From Nostoc parmelioides FACHB-3921 (GTDB lineage: Bacteria > Cyanobacteriota > Cyanobacteriia > Cyanobacteriales > Nostocaceae), in NCBI RefSeq assembly GCF_014696625.1, contig NZ_JACJQL010000012.1, positions 1-64,000 on the forward strand: DNA of 64,000 nucleotides. Reading direction: 5' to 3'. The stretch's first letter is position 1, and each line of letters begins with the position of its first letter. Shown here in pieces: positions 9,171 to 17,473 of this stretch. The notes under the pieces were generated by a model that was given only the letters and a program-made list of their open reading frames with translations, was not told the DNA's origin and did no database searches. The position numbers and the translations under genes were made by a program.

Positions 9171-9319
9171 CTGAATTTTAACTGTTAATCGAGGATACTA
9201 CAACAATTGATAGAAATCTTCCAATATGAGTTCCATTCCCAAATAAAAAATTTAATATACTTACTAACTAATAAATACCTGACAGCCTGTACTTTTCTTA
9301 AATGAATTAAGTGGTTAAT

Positions 9320-10381
9320 TTAAAATATAATCATCCCATCTAGTTCTGACAACATTTGCTCAAGCATATCTTCCATCATTTCCTGTTGTAGAGAATATAA
9401 ACTTTCTGGCCCATTAAGGAATTCTTTGATAGTTATTTTCTGCGCTTTAAAATTCTTGACAAAATCACGAATTTCTGTAACCAAGTTAATTTGAATCTCC
9501 ATAGATTCCAACATTTGGGCAATAGGATCTATGCCTTGTTTTGCTGCTTTACGAGAATCGGCAACCATTGCACCTTCAGGTGTATTTTTTACTAGACGAA
9601 GTTCTTTTTTTAAATTTTCATATTGAGTTATCAAGATTTCATTTTGCTGTGCTAAAGTTTTACATTTTCTAGTTAAATCATCTTCACTATTATGATCAAT
9701 AAGCTCCCCTACCTGATGCTTTTGCTCAATTTCTAGGAGTCTTGCTAAATCTCCTTCTTGGTAAGCTTTATTAATTTCCTTCATAATCTCTGTATGATTT
9801 ATCTGCGTTTCACTATCTTTTACTTTATCAGGATGAAATATTTCGGCTAACCTCAAAAATGTCTGACGAATTTTTCTCGATTCATCTGTTCTATTTACAG
9901 ATGAAAATCCTAATTCCGGCTGTGTTTGTCCACGTTGATGTTGGTGTGAATTATTTCCTTGAAAGAAATTATTTTCTTGCTGAGACTCATCAGAAGTCTC
10001 ATCCAGTTCTAGTTCTGGCTGGTTACTCTCAAATTTTGGACTGATGATCCCAGCCATCTGAAGATTAAGATAAACTGCCTTTATTTTCTTCTCAGTTTGT
10101 TTACCAAATTTTCTAGTGGTAAAAATTTCTGCAAACAGAGTGTGGATTTCCTTGTCTAGCTCTGATATTTTGGTAAAGCCAGGACTGGCTCTATGAAATG
10201 TTTCTGTTGCTAAAGAACGCATCTGTTCAATAAAGTTCTTCAGTTCAGTACGCTTGCTTTTAATCTTTTTAAGTAAAGCTTTATGCTCCTTTTCTAGTCC
10301 TGCCAAGCGGATATGTAGCTGGGAAAGAGCTAATGGTGTTGTATGAAGGCTATGAGATGTAGATGAAGTTTTACGAGGCAT
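9320..10381 (-). CDS. J-domain-like protein with long coiled coils
   Basis: The 353-residue acidic/basic soluble protein has a coiled coil at about 20-110, a low-complexity Gln/Asn/His-rich linker (about 118-160), then a J-like domain. That domain has FLRLAEIFHPDKV with HPD at 183-185 and EINKAYQEGDLARLLEIEQ. A second coiled coil (about 235-265) and a helical C-terminus follow. J domains stimulate Hsp70 ATPase activity through the HPD motif. The coils suggest a scaffolding or client-binding role. The upstream 490 bp is AT-rich and free of genes. Confidence 0.8.
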   Translation of the reverse strand: MPRKTSSTSHSLHTTPLALSQLHIRLAGLEKEHKALLKKIKSKRTELKNFIEQMRSLATETFHRASPGFTKISELDKEIHTLFAEIFTTRKFGKQTEKKIKAVYLNLQMAGIISPKFESNQPELELDETSDESQQENNFFQGNNSHQHQRGQTQPELGFSSVNRTDESRKIRQTFLRLAEIFHPDKVKDSETQINHTEIMKEINKAYQEGDLARLLEIEQKHQVGELIDHNSEDDLTRKCKTLAQQNEILITQYENLKKELRLVKNTPEGAMVADSRKAAKQGIDPIAQMLESMEIQINLVTEIRDFVKNFKAQKITIKEFLNGPESLYSLQQEMMEDMLEQMLSELDGMIIF

Positions 10382-10871
10382 AGGATATGCAGGTCAGTTT
10401 TAGGTTTTAAGGTGTCTGGCTTTTTGGGTTAATACCCATCGACTATACTTTTTAGATAATACATGATCTATAACAAAGAGTTACGGCAGAAGTATCTATG
10501 TTTAAGATATTTATCTACAATCGTTGTATAGTCAATTAATAATTGACTATTTGTATATTTATTTTAAAATGAGTTACTTTTGACAAAATTAATAATAAAT
10601 ATTGTATATGAAAATTACTTAATTATTTATGATACGGATGGGTCTATTATAGTTAATATTCTAATTAATTCAATATCTCTAACTTAGCTAGGATAGATAT
10701 AATTTGACGATGTTATTTACTAATATTAATTTAATATTATAATTCGATTGAATTTCAGTCTATTTGAATAATCCCGCAGAAGGGTATTTCACATCTCTAC
10801 TTATAGAAAGAGGCAAAATTACTGACAGTTATTTTAACATGAACTAAAGTTAGACTAATGGGAGTGCAATT
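10382..10871. other. Long AT-rich intergenic region with a perfect palindrome
   Basis: This 490-bp spacer separates the divergent J-domain and ChaB-like genes. It contains a perfect 10-bp inverted repeat with a 3-nt loop (ATAGTCAATT at 10528-10537, AATTGACTAT at 10541-10550), a candidate operator or terminator-like stem. Near 10705-10735 there is TTGACG followed after 17 nt by TAATTT, a weak candidate promoter for the ChaB-like gene. No reading frame of note was seen. Confidence 0.4.
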
Positions 10872-11117
10872 ATGCCTTATCAACAAATAAGTGAATTACC
10901 TCAAGAGATTAAAGAACAATTGCCAGAACACGCCCAACAGATTTTTTTCGCAGCTTTCAATGCAGCTCAAAGTGATGGATTAAGTGAAGAAGGTGCAGCT
11001 GATGTTGCTTGGAATAGTGTAAGAAATGAGTATAAACAAGGCAACAATGGTCAATGGCAAAAAAAAGCTGAAGACTCAGCAATACATCATAAATCTATCA
11101 CAACAGGTGGTAACTAA
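10872..11117 (+). CDS. ChaB-like small protein
   Basis: The 81-residue protein carries a ChaB-type domain: MPYQQISELPQEIKEQLPEHAQQIFFAAFN at the start, then an acidic helix and DVAWNSVRNEY, followed by a short polar tail. The family was named from a supposed regulator of the ChaA cation antiporter; its true role is not settled. A ribosome-binding sequence GGGAG lies about 9 nt before the ATG. It is preceded by a long AT-rich region and followed by a 13-bp inverted repeat and a decayed gene, so it is probably a monocistron. Confidence 0.85.
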   Translation: MPYQQISELPQEIKEQLPEHAQQIFFAAFNAAQSDGLSEEGAADVAWNSVRNEYKQGNNGQWQKKAEDSAIHHKSITTGGN

Positions 11118-11205
11118 ACATAATTCGTAGTTTTTCTTAGTCTACGGTTATCCTAATGCCTTTGTATGGTTCGTGGTAGCGTAGTTTAGTAAAGACCAAA
11201 GCTAA

Positions 11206-11305
11206 CGTAATTCGTAATTAATTTATTTATGGTTTTAGATTTTAACCAATGGAAGACCACTAATTTTATAATTCTGTGGGTCAAGCCTGAAGATTACGAA
11301 TTACG
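11206..11305. repeat. Short element bounded by a 13-bp perfect inverted repeat
   Basis: CGTAATTCGTAAT (11206-11218) and its exact reverse complement (11293-11305) enclose 74 nt. The enclosed DNA has no start-bearing frame of note. The size and perfect ends resemble a miniature inverted-repeat element. The AATTCGTAATT motif recurs in this genome (for example near 21920), so it may be only a dispersed palindromic repeat. No flanking direct duplication was evident. Confidence 0.5.
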
Positions 11306-11315
11306 ATTTTTTGCT

Positions 11316-11868
11316 ATGATGTTTCAAAAATGTGAACCTAGTATTCTTATCATAGAAGATACTGAATTAGACTATCAATTAATGTCAAAATAGTTGACTG
11401 GTTAACAAGTAATACAATTCTATGATGCAGAAATAATTCTTTTAGCTTAAAAGAGTTTATAGAAATCTACAAACCCATCATTATAGAAAATGAGCCAGCC
11501 AGTTAAGCCGTATTTTATTAGTTATAAAAATACGAAGATTGGCTATTCACAGTAATATTCAGTGTCCGAATTATCAGAGATAGATCAACAAAAATACTGT
11601 CTAGATAGTACAGATAAGGTCTACGATATTGATTTGTGATATTGATTTGTGTACGGGAGAACCCAATAATTGGGATCGCGAAACTGGTGCGGAAATATTA
11701 AGAATAGTTGTAAGCTATATTTTTGACGTATTCTTAGCTGCTCAGATTGTGATTGATCCCCTTGTTGGCAATATCCGTGCTATCCCGTGCTATGAGAAAT
11801 GTGGGTTTGTAAAAGTCAAGTTATTACCTGCTCATGAACTGCGTGAAGGAAAGTACTCAGATTGCTGA
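11316..11868 (+). pseudogene. Decayed GNAT acetyltransferase (AAC(6')-like)
   Basis: Pieces of one GNAT protein can be read in order but in different frames. They are a start MMFQKCEPS with ILIIEDTELDYQLMSK, then VDWLTSNTI, SLKEFIEIYKPIIIENEPA, PVKPYFISYKNTKIGYSQ (stop at 11553), KVYDIDLCTGEPNNWD, and VIDPLVGNIRAIPCYEKCGF with LLPAHELREG. The IGY, TGEP, RAIxCYEKCGF and HELxEG marks match aminoglycoside 6'-acetyltransferase-type GNATs. A tandem duplication of the 13-mer GATATTGATTTGT (11625-11650) causes one of the frameshifts. A short frame from a TTG at 11629 covers only the C-terminal third and is unlikely to be functional. Confidence 0.8.
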
Positions 11869-11945
11869 CTGATGGTCATATAAGGAAATAAATCATTACA
11901 CTGAGAGTTAGTTGCCTCACTGGGATAGAATCTCCCATAGAATTT

Positions 11946-13175
11946 ATGACCGAACAGACTAAGAGAATTGTAATTCTGGGTGGAGGCTTTGGCGGCCTCT
12001 ATACAGCTTTAAGTCTAAGCCAATTACCTTGGGAAACTCAGCAAAAACCGGAAATTGTACTGGTAGATCAAAGCGATCGCTTTCTATTTTCCCCCTTATT
12101 GTACGAATTGCTTACAGGAGAACTGCAATCATGGGAAATTGCACCCCCTTTTATTGAACTTCTCGAAGGTACAGGTGTACGTTTTTATCAAGCAGTTGTG
12201 TCTGGTATTGATATCGACCAGCAACGAGTACATCTGCAAGATGGCCCAGAAATCCCTTATGATCGCTTAGTTTTAACACTGGGTGGCGAAACACCATTAG
12301 ACTTAGTTCCTGGTGCCATATCCTACGCCTATCCTTTCCGTACTATTGCTGACACCTATCGCTTGGAAGAACGTCTGCGAGTTTTAGAAGAGTCAAATGC
12401 AGAAAAAATTCGTGTTGCAATTGTTGGTGCTGGTTATAGCGGTGTTGAGTTAGCTTGTAAGTTAGCAGATAGACTAGGGGAAAGAGGACGCTTCCGCCTG
12501 GTGGAGATTAGCGATCAAATTTTACGTACTTCCCCAGATTTTAACCGCGAGGCTGCCAAGAAAGCTTTGGATGCAAAAGGTGTGTTTATTGATTTAGAAA
12601 CCAAAGTTGAATCAATAGGACAAAATACCATCTCCCTAGAGTACAAAAATCAAGTGGATACCATTCCCGTAGATTTGGTAATCTGGACTGTGGGTACAAG
12701 GGTGACAAACGTAGTGAAAAGTTTGCCTTTCAAACAGAACCAGCGTGGTCAAATTACCAATACACCAACTCTCCAAGTTCTTGACCATCCAGACATTTTC
12801 GCCCTGGGAGACTTAGCTGACTGTATTGACGCTGAAGGTCAGCAAGTACCCGCTACCGCACAAGCCGCTTTTCAACAAGCAGACTACGCCGCTTGGAATA
12901 TTTGGGCTTCTCTGACTCAACGTCCCCTATTACCTTTCCGTTACCAGCAGTTAGGGGAGATGATGGCACTAGGTACAGATAATGCCACTCTTACAGGGTT
13001 AGGAGTGAAACTAGATGGTTCTTTGGCTTATGTTGCCCGCCGTCTCGCCTACTTGTATAGGTTACCAACATTAGATCATCAACTTAAAGTTGGCTTTAAC
13101 TGGCTTGTACGTCCTATTATAGAAACAATTTACTCAGCAGTGGATGCTGTGAATGAAAAGGGTACTAAGTATTAG
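11946..13175 (+). CDS. ndbB: Type II NAD(P)H-quinone oxidoreductase (NdbB/NDC1-like)
   Basis: The 409-residue FAD protein has an N-terminal GGGFGGLYTAL dinucleotide motif (about 12-22), a second GAGYSGVELA for NAD(P)H (about 160), and ALGDLADC for FAD near residue 290. The segments LVDQSDRFLFSPLLYELLTGE, WEIAPPF, NIWASLTQRPLLPFR and LGEMMALG closely match plant NDC1 and Synechocystis NdbB as I remember them. Those enzymes reduce plastoquinone and take part in phylloquinone synthesis at the thylakoid or plastoglobule. There is no transmembrane helix, as expected for a peripheral enzyme. No strong ribosome-binding site was seen. Confidence 0.88.
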   Translation: MTEQTKRIVILGGGFGGLYTALSLSQLPWETQQKPEIVLVDQSDRFLFSPLLYELLTGELQSWEIAPPFIELLEGTGVRFYQAVVSGIDIDQQRVHLQDGPEIPYDRLVLTLGGETPLDLVPGAISYAYPFRTIADTYRLEERLRVLEESNAEKIRVAIVGAGYSGVELACKLADRLGERGRFRLVEISDQILRTSPDFNREAAKKALDAKGVFIDLETKVESIGQNTISLEYKNQVDTIPVDLVIWTVGTRVTNVVKSLPFKQNQRGQITNTPTLQVLDHPDIFALGDLADCIDAEGQQVPATAQAAFQQADYAAWNIWASLTQRPLLPFRYQQLGEMMALGTDNATLTGLGVKLDGSLAYVARRLAYLYRLPTLDHQLKVGFNWLVRPIIETIYSAVDAVNEKGTKY

Positions 13176-13257
13176 GAATTGCACTTCCTTGCTCGAACGC
13201 TTTCGCGCAGGGAAGCCAATGACTAACGACTAACATTCATAATTTGCAAGCAGTTTA

Positions 13258-13908
13258 ATGGAAAGGCCTAAAGTTATTTTTGTGGATGCTGTGGGGACAC
13301 TATTTGGCGTTAAGGGTAGTGTCGGAAAAGTTTACAGTCAAATAGCCCAGGAGTTTGGTGTAGAAGTTGCACCGGATATTGTGGATAAAGCATTTATTGA
13401 AAGTTTTAAAGCATCTCCGCCGCCTGTATTCCCTGATGCAGACACTGAAGACATACCACAACTTGAATTTGAGTGGTGGCGCAGAATTGCCCTGAATACT
13501 TTTGAAAGTGCTGGTGTTCTGCCCCAATTTGCTGATTTTTCCAGCTTTTTTGGCGAACTATATATTCACTTTGGCACTGCTGAACCTTGGGTGATATATC
13601 CTGATGTTGTGCAATCTTTAAGCAACTGGCAACATATAGGGATTGAATTGGGTGTTTTGTCTAATTTCGATTCGCGGTTGTACTCAGTTTTGCAAAGTTT
13701 AGGCTTGAGTCACTACTTTTCTTCGGTAACTATTTCCACTCAAGTAGGTGCTGCAAAGCCTGATCCCAAAATTTTTGCGATCGCTCTAGAAAAACACAAT
13801 AGTTCTCCTGAAGAGGCATGGCACATTGGCGATAGCATTGAAGAAGATTATCAAGGCGCAAAAGCAGCCGGGTTAAGGGGTGTTTGGATTAATCGAGAGA
13901 AAGGTTAA
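13258..13908 (+). CDS. HAD superfamily protein (REG-2-like subgroup IA)
   Basis: The 216-residue protein has a HAD core with an alpha-helical cap. Motif I is FVDAVGTLFG with nucleophile Asp10, but the acid/base Asp two residues later is Val12. Motif II is VLSNFD, motif III AAKPDPKIF, and motif IV HIGDSIEEDYQGAKAAG. The D-x-V variant occurs in REG-2/HDHD3-like proteins. It means phosphatase activity of the usual kind is doubtful. The gene starts 82 bp after the NdbB gene in the same direction. Confidence 0.88.
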   Translation: MERPKVIFVDAVGTLFGVKGSVGKVYSQIAQEFGVEVAPDIVDKAFIESFKASPPPVFPDADTEDIPQLEFEWWRRIALNTFESAGVLPQFADFSSFFGELYIHFGTAEPWVIYPDVVQSLSNWQHIGIELGVLSNFDSRLYSVLQSLGLSHYFSSVTISTQVGAAKPDPKIFAIALEKHNSSPEEAWHIGDSIEEDYQGAKAAGLRGVWINREKG

Positions 13909-14197
13909 AATATCTATTCTTAGGTAATTAATACCGCGAAAATATAACCTTGGTAATAATTATCTTTGATATATTGCCCAAATTCATGTGCTGAAATTTT
14001 GCTTCTTGATGCCGTTGTATTTTGTAGCCAGATTTATACAGCACCTAAAACTTTTGTAATTTTTCCATAACATTCAAAACCCATAGATGCCAGTGAAGAA
14101 TTCTATGTGTTAGCTCTTACTAATTATCTATAGGAATCCGATTTTATTCCTGAATCATCTGATTTTATATATTATAGCTGGGGACTGGGGACTGAGT

Positions 14198-14263
14198 GGA
14201 AAGTCTCTCTGTATATATGTTGTATCATCTATTGATACCCTAACACTACTGGCGACGGCTATA
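14198..14263 (-). repeat. Dispersed repeat family A, copy A2
   Basis: The second copy of family A is in the same orientation as A1 and shares TTGTATCATCTATTGAT (14220-14236) and the terminal ACGGCTATA. A GGGGACT-type STRR (14179-14197) lies on its AAAGTC side, as for A1. Beyond the TATAGC side an AAGCTTTCGAGTCTGT stretch (about 14269-14284) resembles the tails of copies A3 and A4. It sits in the 520-bp spacer between the HAD gene and a small minus-strand gene; nothing else was recognised in that spacer. Confidence 0.75.
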
Positions 14264-14430
14264 ATAAAAAGCTTTCGAGTCTGTTTACAGTTAACAGATA
14301 TAACTGAAAAATAAGAGTATAAAAAGACCGGATAAATACTTTAAAAAATGTATTTATCCGCTCAAGTTCAACTATGGCAAGTATGCAAAAATCCACCAAA
14401 GTTATTTCTATAGGAAATATTTAAGTCCGA

Positions 14431-14625
14431 TTACCGTGATTCAGTCCCTTGATTGGGGCTACCTGCAACATCATCTTCACCCGGTGATTCTGGTTTAGCA
14501 CTTTCTCTCGCGTTAGATTCAGCAGCAGTGCCAGTTTTACGAATCTCTTCATTGAGGGGAGTTTGGTAGCCACCAGAAGCTGTAGTATCTTGACTCTTAG
14601 ACTTTGCTTTTTTCTCTTCAGACAT
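14431..14625 (-). CDS. Small hydrophilic, probably disordered protein
   Basis: The 64-residue protein is rich in Ser, Glu, Lys, Gly and Pro and lacks hydrophobic segments, so it is probably unstructured. An AAGGAG ribosome-binding sequence stands 9 nt before the ATG, which favours this frame over the longer overlapping one (14421-14660) in another frame. I do not recognise the family; small charged proteins of this kind are often stress-related, but that is only a guess. It is flanked by long non-coding spacers. Confidence 0.65.
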   Translation of the reverse strand: MSEEKKAKSKSQDTTASGGYQTPLNEEIRKTGTAAESNARESAKPESPGEDDVAGSPNQGTESR

Positions 14626-14660
14626 AATTCAATACTCCTTTGTTTATTCTTGCCCATCAT

Positions 14661-15194
14661 TTTAGTAGAACAATATTGGTGATTTTATCTATCTAAAATC
14701 TAGTAATTTCTCTTTTGTGCCTCTATCGGAAGTATTGTTTAGGATTTCTGATGTATTTTTAACTAAACCCTCAAAATGGGCATTTACTACAAAGTATATA
14801 GGAATCGTACTTGCATCTTGCTAAGTATATTGAGAAATAAACCTTTGTATGGCAAGCTTCTAGCCCATTTGGTTCTTCAGAAATCAAATATGAGTCCTAT
14901 GTAAAAATCGAAATAGGATTTTTACAAGTGTTTAGAAAATATTTTGCAAATGATATTAGAAATCAATTTTGCCAAATATCCAAATATTATAATAGTTGCC
15001 GCTTATCTATCTTGAGGCGGTAGACAAACAATATAACCTTCCATAGAATTAAATATAACATTTGTCTAACAAATAGAAGCTTAACAATATTTCAAGTAGT
15101 AATTAAATATGGCTTTCAGAAATCCAAGATAACTTGGGCTTTCTTAATTAGCCATCATTAATTATTGATAAAAAAGTTAACTGTTTAATTCCCT
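14661..15194. other. Gene-free AT-rich spacer
   Basis: About 530 bp between the small minus-strand gene and the LysR remnant. It is A/T-rich with several near-palindromic stretches, but I recognise no gene, RNA or repeat copy here. The promoters of the two divergent loci presumably lie within it. Confidence 0.3.
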
Positions 15195-15803
15195 ATGAAA
15201 ATTTCCCAACTTCGCGCTGTAGTTGCAGTAGCAGAGCATGGTAATTTTAGTGAAGCAGCTTTAGAATTACATCTGACACAGCCGGCGGTTAGTCATGCGA
15301 TCGCCACTTTAGAAGAAGAATTGGGTATACTTTTATTTGCCAGAGGTCGTCATGGCGCTGTATTAACACCAGTTGGAGAGCGAATTTTACATCATATTCG
15401 CCAAGTAATGCAGCATTTAGAAATGCTACAGGAAGAAGCCAACATCCACAAAGGTCTACATGGTGTCACCTTACTTGGGAAGATATCACTAGATACTCAC
15501 CAGTAATAGTGTCTCATTCAAAGCCTCAAACAATTAGCACTTGTGATCATTACTACCAGTCATATTGCAGAATAATCAATAATTGTTAACATGGTTCAAC
15601 AGGGATTAACAGCCGCAATCATTCCTCGTTTAGCGGCAGTAAAAATTCCTTCAATAGTGTGAGTTTATAGTTTACAAAAACCTTTAGAAAGAGCAATTGA
15701 GCTAGATAATCTGCTTTACTCTCTCCATATCTTGACTGTATTTAAATTATTACAAATACTCAAGGATTTTGACCTTTTTACTTTAGTCAAATGTAATTTT
15801 TAA
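15195..15803 (+). pseudogene. Decayed LysR-family transcriptional regulator
   Basis: The first 89 or so residues are a good LysR helix-turn-helix domain: MKISQLRAVVAVAEHGNFSE, LTQPAVSHAIATLEEELG, LLFAR and LTPVGERILHHI. The frame then ends at 15504-15506. From 15591 a second stretch, MVQQGLTAAIIPRLAAVKIP, then VYSLQKPLERAIE after a TGA and SLHILTVFKLLQIL, is the C-terminal end of a LysR effector domain. About 130 residues of effector domain between them are missing. This fits an internal deletion plus stops in a gene once near 300 codons. A truncated DNA-binding fragment could still be made. Confidence 0.75.
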
Positions 15804-15992
15804 TTTGTATTTAAAAAATATAAATCACTCTTTAAGAGGTTGTTTTAAGAGTGGTAGAATGTGATTTTAATAACTTGCTTATCCCCCTAACCCCCCTTAG
15901 AGGGTGATTTTGACATTAGTTATGTAGTATTTTTGTGTTATTCGTACTTATGGAATTATCCAATGACACATATCCTCCAGCAAGTTTTTAGG

Positions 15993-16700
15993 ATGAAAAA
16001 ACTCCTCATCCGGCTAATATTGCCTTTTTTGACTATTATTCTCGCTGCATCGCTATCTAGCGCCCCTGCACTAGCTTCGGGAGTGTATCAAATACCAAAC
16101 CTAACAGCAGGTGATTCTACATGGGTGCTAGACCAAGGCGATGTAATTAGCCGAATCAATGAAGGTACAATTAGCAGCAGCTTAGAGAACTTAGCAAAAC
16201 AAACAGGTAAGGAAGTCAGATTTGTGACGATCCATCGCCTAGACTATGGGGAAACGCCCGAAAGCTTTGGTCAAGCACTGTTTGAAAAATGGTTTCCCAG
16301 CAAAGAAGCCCAAGCAAATCAAATTTTGTTAGTACTGGATACCGTGACTAACGGTACTGCCATTATTACTGGAGATGAAGTCAAGCCTTTACTCACAGAT
16401 ACCATTGCCAACAGTGTGGCTGAGGAAACCTTGGCTGCACCCTTGCGAGATGGTAATAAATATAATCAGGCATTTTTAGATGCTAGCGATCGCCTAGTTG
16501 CTGTTCTCTCAGGTCAACCTGATCCTGGCCCCCCACAAATCGTTGACACAGTACAAGTAGAAGGCACATTCAAAAAAGCCGGAGAAACCGATAAAGGTAA
16601 CGCCACTGCTTGGGTAGTAGGACTTTTGATTGCTGCTACCATCATCCCAATGGCAACCTACTACATCTACCTAGCCGTTCAACCATCATCTGAAGGCTAG
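15993..16700 (+). CDS. psb32: TPM-domain protein, Psb32-like (photosystem II repair)
   Basis: The chosen ATG gives 235 residues starting with a clean signal peptide (MKKLLIRLILPFLTII to ALA). Upstream in-frame ATGs at 15963 and 15933 would bury it. A TPM domain follows (about 35-175: QGDVISR, GKEVRFVTIHRLDYGE, FGQALFEKWFP, NQILLVLDT), then a linker and a C-terminal transmembrane helix (about 205-225). Signal, single TPM domain and C-terminal anchor match Psb32/TLP18.3, a thylakoid-lumen protein involved in photosystem II turnover. The related YgcG group is an alternative. Confidence 0.8.
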   Translation: MKKLLIRLILPFLTIILAASLSSAPALASGVYQIPNLTAGDSTWVLDQGDVISRINEGTISSSLENLAKQTGKEVRFVTIHRLDYGETPESFGQALFEKWFPSKEAQANQILLVLDTVTNGTAIITGDEVKPLLTDTIANSVAEETLAAPLRDGNKYNQAFLDASDRLVAVLSGQPDPGPPQIVDTVQVEGTFKKAGETDKGNATAWVVGLLIAATIIPMATYYIYLAVQPSSEG

Positions 16701-16753
16701 GTTTAGGAGATAGGGAGTAGAGAGTAGGGGAAGAATAATGTTTTAATCCCTAC

Positions 16754-16869
16754 CTAAGCGAATGCGCGCCTAAATTGCATAATTACTGATAGGGGCTGTT
16801 GACTGTTAACGGTCAACGGTCAACAGTCTTCTCGATGGATTATGCAACTTAAAAGCAGAATAGCTTATC
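16754..16869 (+). repeat. Dispersed palindromic repeat family B, copy B1
   Basis: The element starts AATGCGCGCCTAAATT and ends AAAGCAGAATAGCTTATC. Inner arms TTGCATAAT (16775-16783) and ATTATGCAA (16839-16847) are perfect inverted repeats enclosing an STRR palindrome built from GTTGAC/GTCAAC units. Copy B2 at 56742-56865 (opposite strand) aligns from end to end, and a fragment lies at 52059-52095. The size of about 115 bp and inverted arms resemble a MITE. Confidence 0.75.
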
Positions 16870-16885
16870 ACTCCTTACTCCCTAC

Positions 16886-17269
16886 TTAATCTTGCACGTA
16901 CTCTTGCCCAGCTACCAAAGCGACTTCAGCACGAACAAATTCACGACCTAAATAAGCCGCATGATCCAACATAGTTACGGGACAGGGCTGAGTTTCTTCA
17001 AAAATTTTGACACAAAGTTCCTTGGCTGTTCTTCCGGCGAAAACAGTGGTGTAAGTTCTTTCCACCTTTCCTCTAGCAGGAATTACTTTACCTGTTTCTG
17101 GGTCTACTGCTAAACCACGTTCGTCAATGATATTTGTAAAATGCTTGGCATAAATCAAGCCAGCAGTTTTATCTATATAGATAATGAAGTATCCGTTCGG
17201 GTCAAGGTCAATATGACGCTGAGAAAGTTTATTATCAATGGCAGCTAAATCTTCAACTATCAAATCCAT
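16886..17269 (-). CDS. DUF4346 family protein
   Basis: The 127-residue soluble protein matches DUF4346 as I remember it: DPNGYFIIYIDKTAGLIYAKHFTN, VDPETGKVIPARGKVERTYTTVFAGRTAKELC and LDHAAYLGREF. The family is conserved in cyanobacteria and is distantly compared with a methyltransferase-subunit fold; no function is established. It is complete and monocistronic, with repeat B1 just beyond its 3' end. Confidence 0.85.
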   Translation of the reverse strand: MDLIVEDLAAIDNKLSQRHIDLDPNGYFIIYIDKTAGLIYAKHFTNIIDERGLAVDPETGKVIPARGKVERTYTTVFAGRTAKELCVKIFEETQPCPVTMLDHAAYLGREFVRAEVALVAGQEYVQD

Positions 17270-17473
17270 AAGCTTTAAAAATTAAATTTCTTTATTCAGG
17301 GATTTTACACTCCATATCAAGTGTAAATCTTTATTAGTTACCTGTTACCTGCAATCATCAATATTCAGAGGTAGGGAATGGGAAGAACTAGGGGAGATGG
17401 GCAAGCGGGGGAAGAAAAAAAGAATAACTATGAACTATGAACCAATGACAACTAACAACTTACTAATGACTAT

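Noticed and set aside
11629..11868. 79-codon frame as an independent small gene
   Set aside because: It starts from a TTG inside a 13-bp duplication and encodes only the C-terminal third of a GNAT; better explained as part of a pseudogene.
14421..14660. 79-codon minus-strand frame overlapping the small protein gene
   Set aside because: The AAGGAG site and amino-acid composition support the other frame (14431-14625).
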